DNA from: CAWCDJ01 sp963796485
GTDB lineage: Bacteria > Acidobacteriota > Terriglobia > Bryobacterales > Bryobacteraceae
Assembly (NCBI GenBank): GCA_963796485.1
Contig: CAWCLV010000012.1
Span: 248,001 to 312,000 of the forward strand
DNA: 64,000 bases
Direction of reading: 5' to 3'
In this document: positions 42,479 through 50,417 of the stretch, piece by piece
Position numbering within the stretch: the stretch's first letter is position 1
Layout: every line of letters starts with the position of its first letter
Program-made: the position numbers and the translations under genes
Notes under the pieces: generated by a model
What the model was told of the DNA's origin: nothing
What the model saw: the letters and a program-made list of their open reading frames with translations, nothing else
Database searches by the model: none

Positions 42479-43489
42479 TTAGAACTTCCCGTCCGCGACC
42501 TCGAAGTGCGTCGGCTTGTCCAGCAGGGAGCCCCCGGCTTCGATCCACCCCGCGACCATCTTCATCAGGGCCTCGGCCGAAACCGAAGGCGGACCGAGAA
42601 GTTGGCGGCAAGCGGAAGCGTCGCTCAACAGTGCCGTCCTTCCCTCTTCACCGGTGAAGCGGATCTCGCGGCCGAACCTTCGCGCAAACCATTCCGCGAC
42701 CTTCCGCACCATCAGGATCTCCGGACCGGTTACGTTCAGAATCCGTGGCGGCGAGGCGGCGTGCTCCAGCGAGCGAAGCGCGTACGAATTGGCATCGCGC
42801 TGCCAGATCACGTTGAATGCCGGAACCCCTAACTCGACGGGCTCGCCCGACCATACTCTTCGGGCAATATCCACGAGAACGCCATAGCGGAGGTCAACCG
42901 CATAATTGAGCCGGTAAATCAGGCATTCGACGCCGTGCTGCCGGGAATAGTATTCGAAGATGCGCTCCCGGCCGAGGCAGGATTGCGCGTACTCGCCTAC
43001 CGGCTCCGGCCGGTCGGATTCGAGTGACCCGCTGCCCGGGATGGGACGAAACGGGTAGACGTTTCCCGTTGAGAAGACGACGAAGCGAGAGCGATAGAAC
43101 CTCTCCGCAACCAAGGCGGGCACGACGGAGTTGATTGCCCAGGTGAGTTCCGGACTGCCGCTCGAGCCGAATTTTCTGCCGGCGAGGTAGAGGATATTCG
43201 GACAGCGCGGAAGCTGCTCGATCTGTTCACGCTGCAGAAGATCGCAGGAGATCGTCTCGACCCCGGCCTGGGCGTCGGGATGGCGGGATACGGCGATAAC
43301 ACGTCGAGGGCGTCCGGCGGCATCCGCTGCGCGACGGCAAAGCCGGGCAAGCGAAGGTCCCATCTTGCCGCTCGCGCCGAGAATCAGGATGTCGCCATCC
43401 AGCCTTTGCAAGCAGGCGATATCGGCCTCGCTCGGGCGCGCGAGTTCGCTTTCCAGTCCCGCCGCCGTTTTTAAGTCGGCCGTCGTCAT
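42479..43489 (-). CDS. NAD-dependent epimerase/dehydratase-like protein lacking the catalytic lysine
   Basis: A 336-residue extended-SDR protein. The Rossmann motif ILGASGKMG (about 36-44) and the STGNVYP strand (140-146) are intact. The expected active-site Tyr-x-x-x-Lys reads YAQSC (167-171), with cysteine in place of lysine, although the following helix RERIFEYYS matches normal members. So dinucleotide binding is likely, but classical epimerase chemistry is doubtful unless another residue substitutes. Start is the ATG at 43489. It leads the two-gene operon with the DapA-like gene. Confidence 0.78.
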   Translation of the reverse strand: MTTADLKTAAGLESELARPSEADIACLQRLDGDILILGASGKMGPSLARLCRRAADAAGRPRRVIAVSRHPDAQAGVETISCDLLQREQIEQLPRCPNILYLAGRKFGSSGSPELTWAINSVVPALVAERFYRSRFVVFSTGNVYPFRPIPGSGSLESDRPEPVGEYAQSCLGRERIFEYYSRQHGVECLIYRLNYAVDLRYGVLVDIARRVWSGEPVELGVPAFNVIWQRDANSYALRSLEHAASPPRILNVTGPEILMVRKVAEWFARRFGREIRFTGEEGRTALLSDASACRQLLGPPSVSAEALMKMVAGWIEAGGSLLDKPTHFEVADGKF

Positions 43490-43589
43490 ATAGGTTCTAT
43501 GGTATGCCGCGTCAGGGCCGCCTTCCAGCGCCGCACCCGATGTGCGAAAACGCTCCGAAAATGTTGGCAAGCCGCATGAAACTGAAAGC

Positions 43590-44477
43590 ATGAATCTCTG
43601 GAGCCGTGGCGGCCTGGGCCGGCGCGAACTCCTCCACCGCACTTGGAAGGAGATGTGGCGCGACGAGGTCTTCGGGCAGGCTGCCCGGCTGGCCTTCTAT
43701 TTCTTTTTAGCCTTCATCCCCGGGCTGTTGCTGCTATGGCTGATTCTCGCCAAATTCGCTGAGGCCGGATTCGATCTGCGCGGCGTGCTTTCAGAGACGC
43801 TCTACCGCATGCTTCCGGTTCAGAGTTCGGGGGTCGTATCGTCCGCCGTCAAGCAGACGGGCCACATAGTCGGAGCATCGGCGCTGGCGATATCAGTGGC
43901 CGGGGCCGTCTGGGCGGCTTTGAACGGCATGTGGGCGGTAATCACGGGGCTCAACCGCGCCTACGACATCGACGAGGGGCGCCCCATGTGGGAAGCGTTT
44001 CTCGTAGCCGCGGGACTGATGGCGGCCTGGACCGTACTCGGGTTGATCGCGCTCATCCTGGTGTTGTTCGGAGCGATGATCGGCGCCCGTCTCGGCAGCG
44101 ATATCTGGCGCGTGGTGTGGCCGGTAATGCATTGGGCCGTGGCGGTGGTCGTGCTGCTCATCGCTTTTGCAATCCTCTATCGCTTCGGCCCGCACCTGGA
44201 AAATGCGGAGATGAAGTGGAGCACGCCCGGAGCGGTGATCGGGGTGGCACTCTGGATCGCTTCGGCGCTCGCCTTCCGAACCTACCTGGAGCACTTCAAT
44301 TCGTATAACCAGATCTACGGACAGCTCGGAAGCGTCGCCATTCTGGAGTTGTGGCTGTATATTTCCGGCGCCGCGATTCTGATCGGCGGCGAGGTGAATG
44401 CCGTGATCGAACACGCTGCCGCCGAGCGCGGTGAACCGCAGGCCCGGGCGCCCGGCCAGCGGCGGCCGGCGGCTTAG
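43590..44477 (+). CDS. YihY/BrkB family inner-membrane protein
   Basis: A 295-residue membrane protein with about six transmembrane helices. It begins with a cytoplasmic helix (RRELLHRTWKEMWRDEVFGQAARLAFYFFLAFIPG) that is the signature of the YihY/virulence factor BrkB family, once called ribonuclease BN. Later hallmarks are LNGMWAVITGLNRAYD, WSTPGAVIGVALWIASALAF, FNSYNQIYGQLGSVAILELWLYISG and GGEVNAVIEHA. Function is not settled; it is not a real RNase. Its stop codon lies inside the first copy of the 103-bp repeat. Confidence 0.9.
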   Translation: MNLWSRGGLGRRELLHRTWKEMWRDEVFGQAARLAFYFFLAFIPGLLLLWLILAKFAEAGFDLRGVLSETLYRMLPVQSSGVVSSAVKQTGHIVGASALAISVAGAVWAALNGMWAVITGLNRAYDIDEGRPMWEAFLVAAGLMAAWTVLGLIALILVLFGAMIGARLGSDIWRVVWPVMHWAVAVVVLLIAFAILYRFGPHLENAEMKWSTPGAVIGVALWIASALAFRTYLEHFNSYNQIYGQLGSVAILELWLYISGAAILIGGEVNAVIEHAAAERGEPQARAPGQRRPAA

Positions 44478-44681
44478 TGGCGCGGACCTCCTGGTCTGCG
44501 GGCTTCGAATGATCGACTTTCGATCGGCCTTGGACCAACCCGCTACGGAGCGAACTGGGGGATTGTGACCAAAGGCTTAGTGGCGCAGACCTCCTGGTCT
44601 GCGGGCTTCGGATGAGATGATACGACTTTCGATCGGCCTTAGACCAACCCGCTACGGAGCGAACTGGGGGATGTGACCAAA
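44471..44681 (+). repeat. Two tandem copies of a ~103-bp unit overlapping the YihY stop codon
   Basis: Copy 1 (44471-44573) begins with the last codons and stop of the YihY gene; copy 2 (44574 to about 44681) follows directly and is about 93% identical, with a small insertion. Each copy contains a hairpin: gcagacc-tcct-ggtctgc, perfect at 44585-44602 and one mismatch in copy 1 (44482-44499). Copy 1 also contains gatcga-ctt-tcgatc (44511-44525). The structure resembles REP-like intergenic elements. Confidence 0.8.
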
Positions 44682-44925
44682 AAGGTCGCGCGCCGTACTT
44701 TTTACGTGAAGGGTATGGGTGAGGGAGGTGTCACGAACTCAGGTCCGCGGGCGGGGCTGGATCCCGATCTCCGGAAAGTCGGCCCAAACGAGAGTTCGGA
44801 AATCGGACGCGGGTTCGCGCAGCGCCGAGCCAGCCGGTTACCCGGATGCCCGATCGAGGCAATCCCGCTATATCATCGACTAGTCCGGGCCCTCAACGTC
44901 CCGGAAGGGACGCCGGGTGGACTGA
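44682..44925. other. Intergenic stretch downstream of infA; one hairpin, no supported gene
   Basis: This non-coding stretch completes the 448-bp gap between the YihY and infA genes. It includes a perfect hairpin, CGTCCC-GGAA-GGGACG (44897-44912), starting 14 bp after the infA stop on the minus strand; it could end infA transcription although no long T-run follows. A 90-codon open frame on the plus strand (44673-44945) has no leader, no good start and no recognisable domain and is not called. Confidence 0.5.
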
Positions 44926-45144
44926 TTACCGGTGGCGGTAGGTGATCCGGCCTTTGGTTAGGTCGTAGGGTGACAGTTCCACCGAGACTCTGTCGCCATT
45001 CATGATCTTGATACGGTTTCGCCGGAGTCTTCCGGCCATGGTCGAGAGAACGGTTTTTCCGGCATCGAGTTCAACGGCAAACATGCCGGCTTTGAACTTC
45101 TCAACCACCTTACCCATTACTTCAATTGCGTCTTCTTTTGGCAA
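44926..45144 (-). CDS. infA: Translation initiation factor IF-1, TTG start
   Basis: A 72-residue protein that matches IF-1 over its full length: EDAIEVMGKVVEKFKAGMFAV, ELDAGKTVLSTMAGRLRRNRIKI, GDRVSVELSPYDLTKGRITYRHR. It is a single OB fold that binds the A site of the 30S subunit during initiation. The start is a TTG at 45144, placed 6 nt after AGAGGA; the next in-frame ATG would remove the first strand. It lies 70 bp downstream of the RRM gene on the same strand and is not in a ribosomal-protein operon here. Since many bacteria have a single infA elsewhere, this may be a second copy. Confidence 0.95.
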   Translation of the reverse strand: MPKEDAIEVMGKVVEKFKAGMFAVELDAGKTVLSTMAGRLRRNRIKIMNGDRVSVELSPYDLTKGRITYRHR

Positions 45145-45214
45145 ATTTATCCTCTAAGGCTTTGAGGAACAGGGCGCGGGATGTTACGCACCGCACCCGT
45201 TCCAGTTAAAATCT

Positions 45215-45541
45215 CTACCAGCGGCGCTGGCGACCGCCGCCGCCGCCGCCGCCGCTATTCCCGCGATACCCGCCGCCGCCGCCCGATCCGCGTTCGGCTT
45301 TCGGCCGAGCTTCGTTGACGTTCAACGTGCGGCCGTCGAGATCTTTGCCATTCAAGCCATTGATCGCAGCGTCGCCCTCGGCATCCCGGCTCATTTCGAC
45401 AAACGCGAAGCCCCGGGCCTGCCCCGTTTCACGGTCTGTGACGATGTTGACACGGTCAACCTGTCCGTACGCCTCGAACATGGAACGCACGGTATCCTCC
45501 GTCGTCCCGAAACTTAAGTTACCTACAAAAATGTTTTTCAA
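45215..45541 (-). CDS. Glycine-rich RNA-binding protein with one RRM, TTG start
   Basis: A 108-residue protein with one RNA recognition motif. RNP2 is IFVGNL (4-9) and RNP1 is RGFAFVEM (43-50), both complete. A glycine-rich tail (about 85-105, several runs of Gly with Arg) follows, as in cyanobacterial Rbp proteins and other bacterial cold-induced RRM proteins. The start is TTG at 45541, 7 nt after AAGGAA; an ATG would be far upstream and lacks support. It is followed on the same strand by infA 70 bp later, which hints at a shared role in translation or cold response. Confidence 0.9.
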   Translation of the reverse strand: MKNIFVGNLSFGTTEDTVRSMFEAYGQVDRVNIVTDRETGQARGFAFVEMSRDAEGDAAINGLNGKDLDGRTLNVNEARPKAERGSGGGGGYRGNSGGGGGGGRQRRW

Positions 45542-45763
45542 TTTGAATTTCCTTCTGAATTTGCAGCGCGGCGAATAGGCAAGATCAAACAGGGGCGGCG
45601 TTTTAGACCGAGCGATGTGGGAGCAAGCGAAATAGGCAGGACTGTCAAAGACATCCCATGATACCACAGGCAAACAAAATTAACCAGGAACTACCTACCT
45701 GGCGATTAGATCGGGCTTTTCCCGGAGGGGAATATGGTTCACGGGCCATTCGCCCGCGAAGAG

Positions 45764-45772
45764 TGGTATGAT
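45764..45772 (+). promoter_or_regulatory. Extended -10 of the YncE-like gene
   Basis: TGG followed by TATGAT (45764-45772) forms an extended -10 with no clear -35. It lies 47 nt before the ATG at 45820, which has its own GGAGGA ribosome site. The rest of the 278-bp gap (45542-45819) is the divergent upstream region of the RRM gene and shows no other feature. Confidence 0.4.
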
Positions 45773-45819
45773 TTTCGACATTCACGCAAGGCGTGCCTAA
45801 CCGGACCGGAGGAGTCCCC

Positions 45820-46926
45820 ATGCGAATATTCATCGTGAGCGCTGCACTCGTCATTACGGGCTTTTTACTCGTCGGAGCCGCTCAGGAATCCGGCCCCTAC
45901 AAAGTCCTCAAAACGGACAGGGCGGGAGGTGAAGGCGGCTGGGACTACATCTATGCCGACTCCGCGGGACGCCGCCTGTACATTCCACGGCGTGGCTCGC
46001 CCGCGGTAGAGGCTACGGATTCCAGACCCGCGGCACCGGCTGTCCAGACTCGTTTGTCGATTTACAACCTCGACACCCTGGAACTGATTCACGAGATCGC
46101 CGGCGTCGGAGGACAGGGCGCGGCGGTCGATCCGAAGTCAGGCCATGGTTTTACCAGCAGCAGGCCGGTTTCGATGTTTGACACGAAGACGATGGCACTC
46201 ATCAAAACCATCGACGTCGGAGCCGCCGCACCGGATGGCATTTATTTCGATTCCTTCAACGCCAGGGTTTACATTTTCAGCCACCCGACCAGGAACGCCA
46301 CTGTGATCGATGCGAAAGACGGCACCGTGCTGGGCACCATCGATCTGGGAGGTGTGCCGGAACAGGCCGTCGCCGACGGCAAGGGGATGCTCTATGTCGT
46401 CATGCAGGACGCGCAAGGCAGCGTGACGGCGGTCGATGTAAAGACAATGAAAGCTGTCGCCCATTATCCCTTTGGCGACAAAGGTAGATGCAACGGACTG
46501 GCTTTGGATGCCCGGAATCATGTGCTCTTCGCGGCGTGCGCGAATTCCGGCAATCCGCCGGCCCAGCCGTCACACCCGATGATGGTGATCCTTAGCGCCA
46601 CGGACGGCACGATTCTAACCAATCTGCCGCTGGCCGGCGGATCTGACGGCGCCGTGTTCAATCCCGCCACCATGGAAGCCTTCAGCACGCAGGGAAATGG
46701 CACGTTGACGGTGGTCAAAGAAAAGAGCCCGACAGATTTCGAGGTGGAGCAGAACCTCGAAACCATGAATGGCGCGCGAACCATTACGCTGGACCACAAG
46801 ACAAACCACATTCTGACTATGAGCCAGGAGCGTGGGCCGGCCCCGGCATCGCCGCCTACCGGGGGTCGTGGCGGCCGCGCCCCAGCCATCCCGGGTTCGT
46901 TCACCATTCTGGTAGTCGGTAAATAA
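45820..46926 (+). CDS. Exported YncE-like beta-propeller protein
   Basis: A 368-residue protein with a signal peptide (about 1-22). It has repeated blades of the YncE/40-residue type: DTLELIHEIAGVGGQGAAVDP, DTKTMALIKTIDVGAAAPDGIYFD, DAKDGTVLGTIDLGGVPEQAVAD and DVKTMKAVAHYPFGDKGRCNGLALD. The pattern of Asp at the loop and Gly-Gly-x-Pro before the next strand is typical. No catalytic residues are apparent; such propellers usually bind DNA, peptides or ligands. The start has GGAGGA 6-7 nt upstream. The next gene (46984) follows on the same strand with its own promoter. Confidence 0.8.
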   Translation: MRIFIVSAALVITGFLLVGAAQESGPYKVLKTDRAGGEGGWDYIYADSAGRRLYIPRRGSPAVEATDSRPAAPAVQTRLSIYNLDTLELIHEIAGVGGQGAAVDPKSGHGFTSSRPVSMFDTKTMALIKTIDVGAAAPDGIYFDSFNARVYIFSHPTRNATVIDAKDGTVLGTIDLGGVPEQAVADGKGMLYVVMQDAQGSVTAVDVKTMKAVAHYPFGDKGRCNGLALDARNHVLFAACANSGNPPAQPSHPMMVILSATDGTILTNLPLAGGSDGAVFNPATMEAFSTQGNGTLTVVKEKSPTDFEVEQNLETMNGARTITLDHKTNHILTMSQERGPAPASPPTGGRGGRAPAIPGSFTILVVGK

Positions 46927-46948
46927 CGCAATCGCCGGCGGTTCAGGG

Positions 46949-46977
46949 TTGCGCCAGGATGGCCGGCGCACTAGAAT
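46949..46977 (+). promoter_or_regulatory. Promoter of the PD40/TolB-like gene, leaderless type
   Basis: -35 TTGCGC (46949-46954), 17-bp spacer, -10 TAGAAT (46972-46977), then 6 nt to the ATG at 46984 with no ribosome site between. One of the best-formed leaderless promoters in the window. Confidence 0.55.
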
Positions 46978-46983
46978 CCTCAG

Positions 46984-48819
46984 ATGCGCTCACTGGTGCT
47001 CTGTCTCACCGCGCTCGCCATCCTGTCGGCCGAAACGCCCATACCCCGCAGGATCGCGTTCGCCCGCGTCTTTCCGCAACCGAAGCAACTCGGCGTTGTC
47101 GTAGCCGCCGCCGACGGAAGCGGCGAGCATGCCCTGCTCGCTACCCGGGACACAGACTACGACCCGGCGTGGGCTCCCGATGGCCGTTCCATCGTCTTCA
47201 CTTCCGAAAGGGGCGGATCGGCAGACCTCTTCCGGGTGAATCCCGACGGCAGCGAGTTGACCCAACTCACCGCGGACCCGGCTTACGACGACCAGGCGGC
47301 ATTCTCGCCCGACAGCAAGCAACTGGTATTCGTCAGCACACGCGGCGGCGGCGCGGCGAACCTCTGGACGATGGACCTGGCCACCCGGCGTGCGGCCCGG
47401 CTCACTTCGGGACCGGGCGGCGACTTTCGTCCATCATGGTCGCCGGACGGAAAGTGGATCGCGTTCTCCTCGGGCCGCGGCAACCCGATGCCATTCGCCC
47501 GCGGACGCTGGGAGCGCCTGCAACTGGCGGATGTTTACATCCTTCGCCCGGACGGCTCCGGGTTGAAAAAGATCACCACGGGGGCAGACTTCTGCGGCAG
47601 CCCGAAATGGACCAGCGACAGCAGGCGCATCATCGCCTATTGCATGACGGCCGAGATGACGCTGGCGAATCGGAGGCCGCAGCCCGAACCCGGAAACGAT
47701 ACGCGCCTCGTTTCGATCGAGGTCGCCACTGGCCGCTCGACGGAAGTTGTCGCGGGTCCAGGCGTGAAGATGAACCCGTCTCCCCTCGCGGGAAACGTCA
47801 TAGGCTATATACGCAAGGACACCGCGGAGGATGGCATCTATTACAGTAACGGCAAGCGAGGGCCCCACGGGGCGATCCTGGCGGCGTCCTGGTCGCCGGA
47901 TGCCAGCCGTGTTGTATTCACCAAACGCTTTGACATCCCGAGGAGGGCTACCGGGTCCCGGAAAGCATTCAGCCGCAATCCCAATTACGAGTTGAGCCTT
48001 ACCGGACTCCTGCCGGCATTCAGTCCCTCTGGCAGGGAGTTCGTAACCAACAGCCCGCCCACCGCCAATCCTCGTGGTAGCAGTCTCAGCGTGACTACCG
48101 TGGAAACCGGGCGCTCCCGCATGCTGTATCAGGATAAGGACCGGAATCTACTGGCCGGCGCGTGGTCGCCCGCCGGCGACCGGATTATTTTCGGCATCGG
48201 CGGGTTCGCGGCGTTCTTCGATGGCTTTCATTCGCAATTCCTGAAGCCCGGCGACCGCGTCGAAGGGGGCGCGCAGGTGGCGATTGTGAACGCGGACGGA
48301 ACCGGGTTCAAGGAACTCACGTCAGGCTCGGGCAACAACGCATTCCCCTCGTTCGCGCCCGACGGCAAACGGTTCGTGTACCGGACATTCACCAAAGACG
48401 ACTACGGACTGCGCATCATGAACCTCAAAACGAAGGCCGTGACCAGCCTGACGCAGGAATACGACAACTTCCCGCTTTGGTCCCCGCGCGGAGACCTGAT
48501 TGTGTTTGCGCGCCTGATCGATGGCAACTATGAAATCGATACCATCAGACCGGACGGCAGTTCGCTAAAGCAACTCACCTCCACCAGGGGTACTGACGCT
48601 CACATGACCTGGTCGCCGGATGGCGAGTACATCGCCTTCGCCAGTTCGAGAATGGGCTTTAAAGATGAGGTCGTCTACACCGATGCCCCGCAACCCTATG
48701 GCGAGATTTTTGTAATGCGCTACGACGGTACGGGCGTCGAGCAACTCACGGACGATCAATGGGAAGAGGGGACTCCGGCCTGGCAGCCAGTGCCGGCAGT
48801 CCAGGTCACGGGCCACTGA
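46984..48819 (+). CDS. Exported TolB-like PD40 beta-propeller protein
   Basis: A 611-residue protein with a short signal peptide (about 1-17) and a long row of WD40-like PD40 repeats. Typical lines are YDPAWAPDGRSIVFTSERGG, DDQAAFSPDSKQLVFVSTRGG, FRPSWSPDGKWIAFSSGRG, HMTWSPDGEYIAFASSR and a final DDQWEEGTPAWQP. With roughly 10-12 such repeats it can form one or two propellers. There is no peptidase domain after them, so it is not a full dipeptidyl-peptidase. It probably serves as a periplasmic binding protein; partners are unknown. Confidence 0.85.
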   Translation: MRSLVLCLTALAILSAETPIPRRIAFARVFPQPKQLGVVVAAADGSGEHALLATRDTDYDPAWAPDGRSIVFTSERGGSADLFRVNPDGSELTQLTADPAYDDQAAFSPDSKQLVFVSTRGGGAANLWTMDLATRRAARLTSGPGGDFRPSWSPDGKWIAFSSGRGNPMPFARGRWERLQLADVYILRPDGSGLKKITTGADFCGSPKWTSDSRRIIAYCMTAEMTLANRRPQPEPGNDTRLVSIEVATGRSTEVVAGPGVKMNPSPLAGNVIGYIRKDTAEDGIYYSNGKRGPHGAILAASWSPDASRVVFTKRFDIPRRATGSRKAFSRNPNYELSLTGLLPAFSPSGREFVTNSPPTANPRGSSLSVTTVETGRSRMLYQDKDRNLLAGAWSPAGDRIIFGIGGFAAFFDGFHSQFLKPGDRVEGGAQVAIVNADGTGFKELTSGSGNNAFPSFAPDGKRFVYRTFTKDDYGLRIMNLKTKAVTSLTQEYDNFPLWSPRGDLIVFARLIDGNYEIDTIRPDGSSLKQLTSTRGTDAHMTWSPDGEYIAFASSRMGFKDEVVYTDAPQPYGEIFVMRYDGTGVEQLTDDQWEEGTPAWQPVPAVQVTGH

Positions 48820-48835
48820 GAATTGCCTCAATTTG

Positions 48836-48877
48836 TACCCGGATAATATTGACACGTCCATTTTATCCGGGTAATAT
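48836..48877 (+). promoter_or_regulatory. Promoter of the DUF2239 gene with two CCGG-centred operator-like sites
   Basis: -35 TTGACA (48849-48854, perfect), 17-bp spacer, -10 TAATAT (48872-48877), then 6 nt to the ATG at 48884. Two 14-bp sites of the form TA(C/T)CCGG(A/G)TAATAT lie at 48836-48849 and 48864-48877. The first abuts the -35, the second contains the -10. Each has a palindromic core around CCGG, and they are exactly 28 bp apart. Strong candidate for a repressor-controlled promoter. Confidence 0.7.
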
Positions 48878-48883
48878 TCAGAT

Positions 48884-49441
48884 ATGAGCTTCACGGTATT
48901 TCGCGGAACGGACCGCGTGGCCACTGGAACACTTCCCGAAGTGGCGGTATTTCTTAGGGATAGGCCGCAGGGCGGCGAGTTCCTGGTATTCGACGATGCC
49001 AGCGGGCGGCAGACGGACCTGGATACGCACGGCACGCCGGAGGAGATTGCGCTCCGCTACGCCGGGCAAGTAGCGGAAGCACCGCGCGGCCGCGGACGTC
49101 CCCGGTTGGGCGTCGTCCCGAAAGAGGTCACCCTGCTGCCACGGCACTGGGAGTGGTTGAGCGCGCAGCCCGGCGGAGCGTCCGTAGCGCTGCGAAAACT
49201 GGTGGACCAGGCGCGCCGCTCCAGCGGCGACCGTGACCGGATCCGCGCGGCGCAAGAGGCAGCTTATCGATTCATGTCCGCCGTGGCGGGAAATCTGCCT
49301 GCGTTCGAGGAAGCCACCCGGGCGCTATTTGCGTATGACCAGCGCCGCTTCGGCGAATTCATCGCGGGCTGGCCGGCAGACGTTCGCGACTACGCGACCA
49401 AACTCGCGTTCACGGATCCGGATCCGGCGGACTGCCGGTAA
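48884..49441 (+). CDS. DUF2239 family protein
   Basis: A 185-residue cytoplasmic protein of the DUF2239 family. The N-terminal part (FTVFRGTDRVATGTLPEVAVFL; FLVFDDASGRQTDLD) is beta-rich. After a linker, the conserved core GRGRPRLGVVPKEVTLLPRH and ASVALRKLVDQAR resembles a short DNA-binding element: a basic GRGRP stretch plus helix pair as in ribbon-helix-helix-type proteins. The C terminus (YRFMSAVAGNLPAFEEATRALF) is helical. The function of the family is not known. The two operator-like sites at its own promoter make autoregulation plausible, but that is inference. Confidence 0.85.
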   Translation: MSFTVFRGTDRVATGTLPEVAVFLRDRPQGGEFLVFDDASGRQTDLDTHGTPEEIALRYAGQVAEAPRGRGRPRLGVVPKEVTLLPRHWEWLSAQPGGASVALRKLVDQARRSSGDRDRIRAAQEAAYRFMSAVAGNLPAFEEATRALFAYDQRRFGEFIAGWPADVRDYATKLAFTDPDPADCR

Positions 49442-49467
49442 CCAATTACTCGGCGGTGACGGCGTGC

Positions 49468-49473
49468 CATAAT
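49468..49473 (+). promoter_or_regulatory. -10 box (CATAAT) 6 nt before the esterase gene
   Basis: CATAAT ends 6 nt before the ATG at 49480. No ribosome site and no convincing -35. It repeats the spacing of the leaderless promoters elsewhere in the window. Confidence 0.35.
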
Positions 49474-49479
49474 CCGGGT

Positions 49480-50397
49480 ATGTTGCCGTCCCGGTTCATC
49501 CCCTTCATTTCCGCGTTACTACTTCTTTCCGGCAGCATGCCGGCGGCCGACGTCCGAACGCCGACTTCCTCGGGCCTGATCTATGGCGAAGCGGATGGCG
49601 TAACGCTCACCATGGATTACTACGCTCCCAAAGGCGCGGGGCCCCATCCGATTGCCATCATCGTGCACGGGGGCGGCTATCAGCGCGGCGACAGCAGGAG
49701 CGGCAGCGAAGCGTACTGCGCGGACTTCCTGGCTCCCGCGGGATATGCGGTGTTCTCGATCAATTACCGGCTCGCGCCCAAATACCCGTATCCATATATG
49801 GTCTACGACGTGGAGCGCGCGGTCCGCTACCTGCGGCACAACGCTGAGAAATGGGATGGCGACGGCAAACGCATCGCCCTGATCGGCGGGTCCGCCGGCG
49901 GGTTTCTCAGCAACATGGTGGGGCTGGCAGGGGGCGCGGGGGACCCGCATTCAAAAGATCCGGTGGACCGCGAAAGCGCCAGGCCGGACGCGGTGGTGAC
50001 TCTCTTCGCGCAAAGCAGTTTTGCGACGGTTCCCTTGAATCGCGACGTGCACGCGCTGCTCGATCCGTTGATCCAACAGAAAGGCGAGCCGGAAGCGCTC
50101 CGCGAAGCCTCCCCGATCACCTATGTCAGCAGGAATGCGCCGCCATTTTTGCAGATACTCGGCGACCATGACGAGTACATTCCCTTCACCGAAGCGACCA
50201 ATCTCCAGGCGGCGCTCCAGACAGCGGGCGTGCGCTGCGACCTGATTCGCATTCCAAACGGCCGGCACGGAACCGGCAGTTGGCACACGCTCGCCGGCGT
50301 GCCCGACTGGGAGCGCCAAATGGTGGAATGGCTCAACGCCAGGCTCCACCACGAAGGAACTGTCGGCGAGGGCATTCGCGCACGGACGGCTCGCTAG
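49480..50397 (+). CDS. Exported alpha/beta-hydrolase (BD-FAE / carboxylesterase type)
   Basis: A 305-residue secreted hydrolase with signal peptide (about 1-23). The oxyanion HGGG motif occurs in IIVHGGGYQRGDS, the nucleophile elbow is GGSAGG, and the acid and histidine are likely in LGDHDEYIPF and GRHGTGSW. This order is that of the hormone-sensitive-lipase-like/BD-FAE esterases, acting on short acyl esters, possibly on hemicellulose. It ends 21 bp before the convergent VOC gene. Confidence 0.87.
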   Translation: MLPSRFIPFISALLLLSGSMPAADVRTPTSSGLIYGEADGVTLTMDYYAPKGAGPHPIAIIVHGGGYQRGDSRSGSEAYCADFLAPAGYAVFSINYRLAPKYPYPYMVYDVERAVRYLRHNAEKWDGDGKRIALIGGSAGGFLSNMVGLAGGAGDPHSKDPVDRESARPDAVVTLFAQSSFATVPLNRDVHALLDPLIQQKGEPEALREASPITYVSRNAPPFLQILGDHDEYIPFTEATNLQAALQTAGVRCDLIRIPNGRHGTGSWHTLAGVPDWERQMVEWLNARLHHEGTVGEGIRARTAR

Positions 50398-50417
50398 CCC
50401 CGCATAAACTCGCGAGG

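Noticed and set aside
44673..44945. A 90-codon plus-strand frame in the gap before infA
   Set aside because: Starts within the end of a repeat, has no domain, no ribosome site and runs into the infA 3' end.
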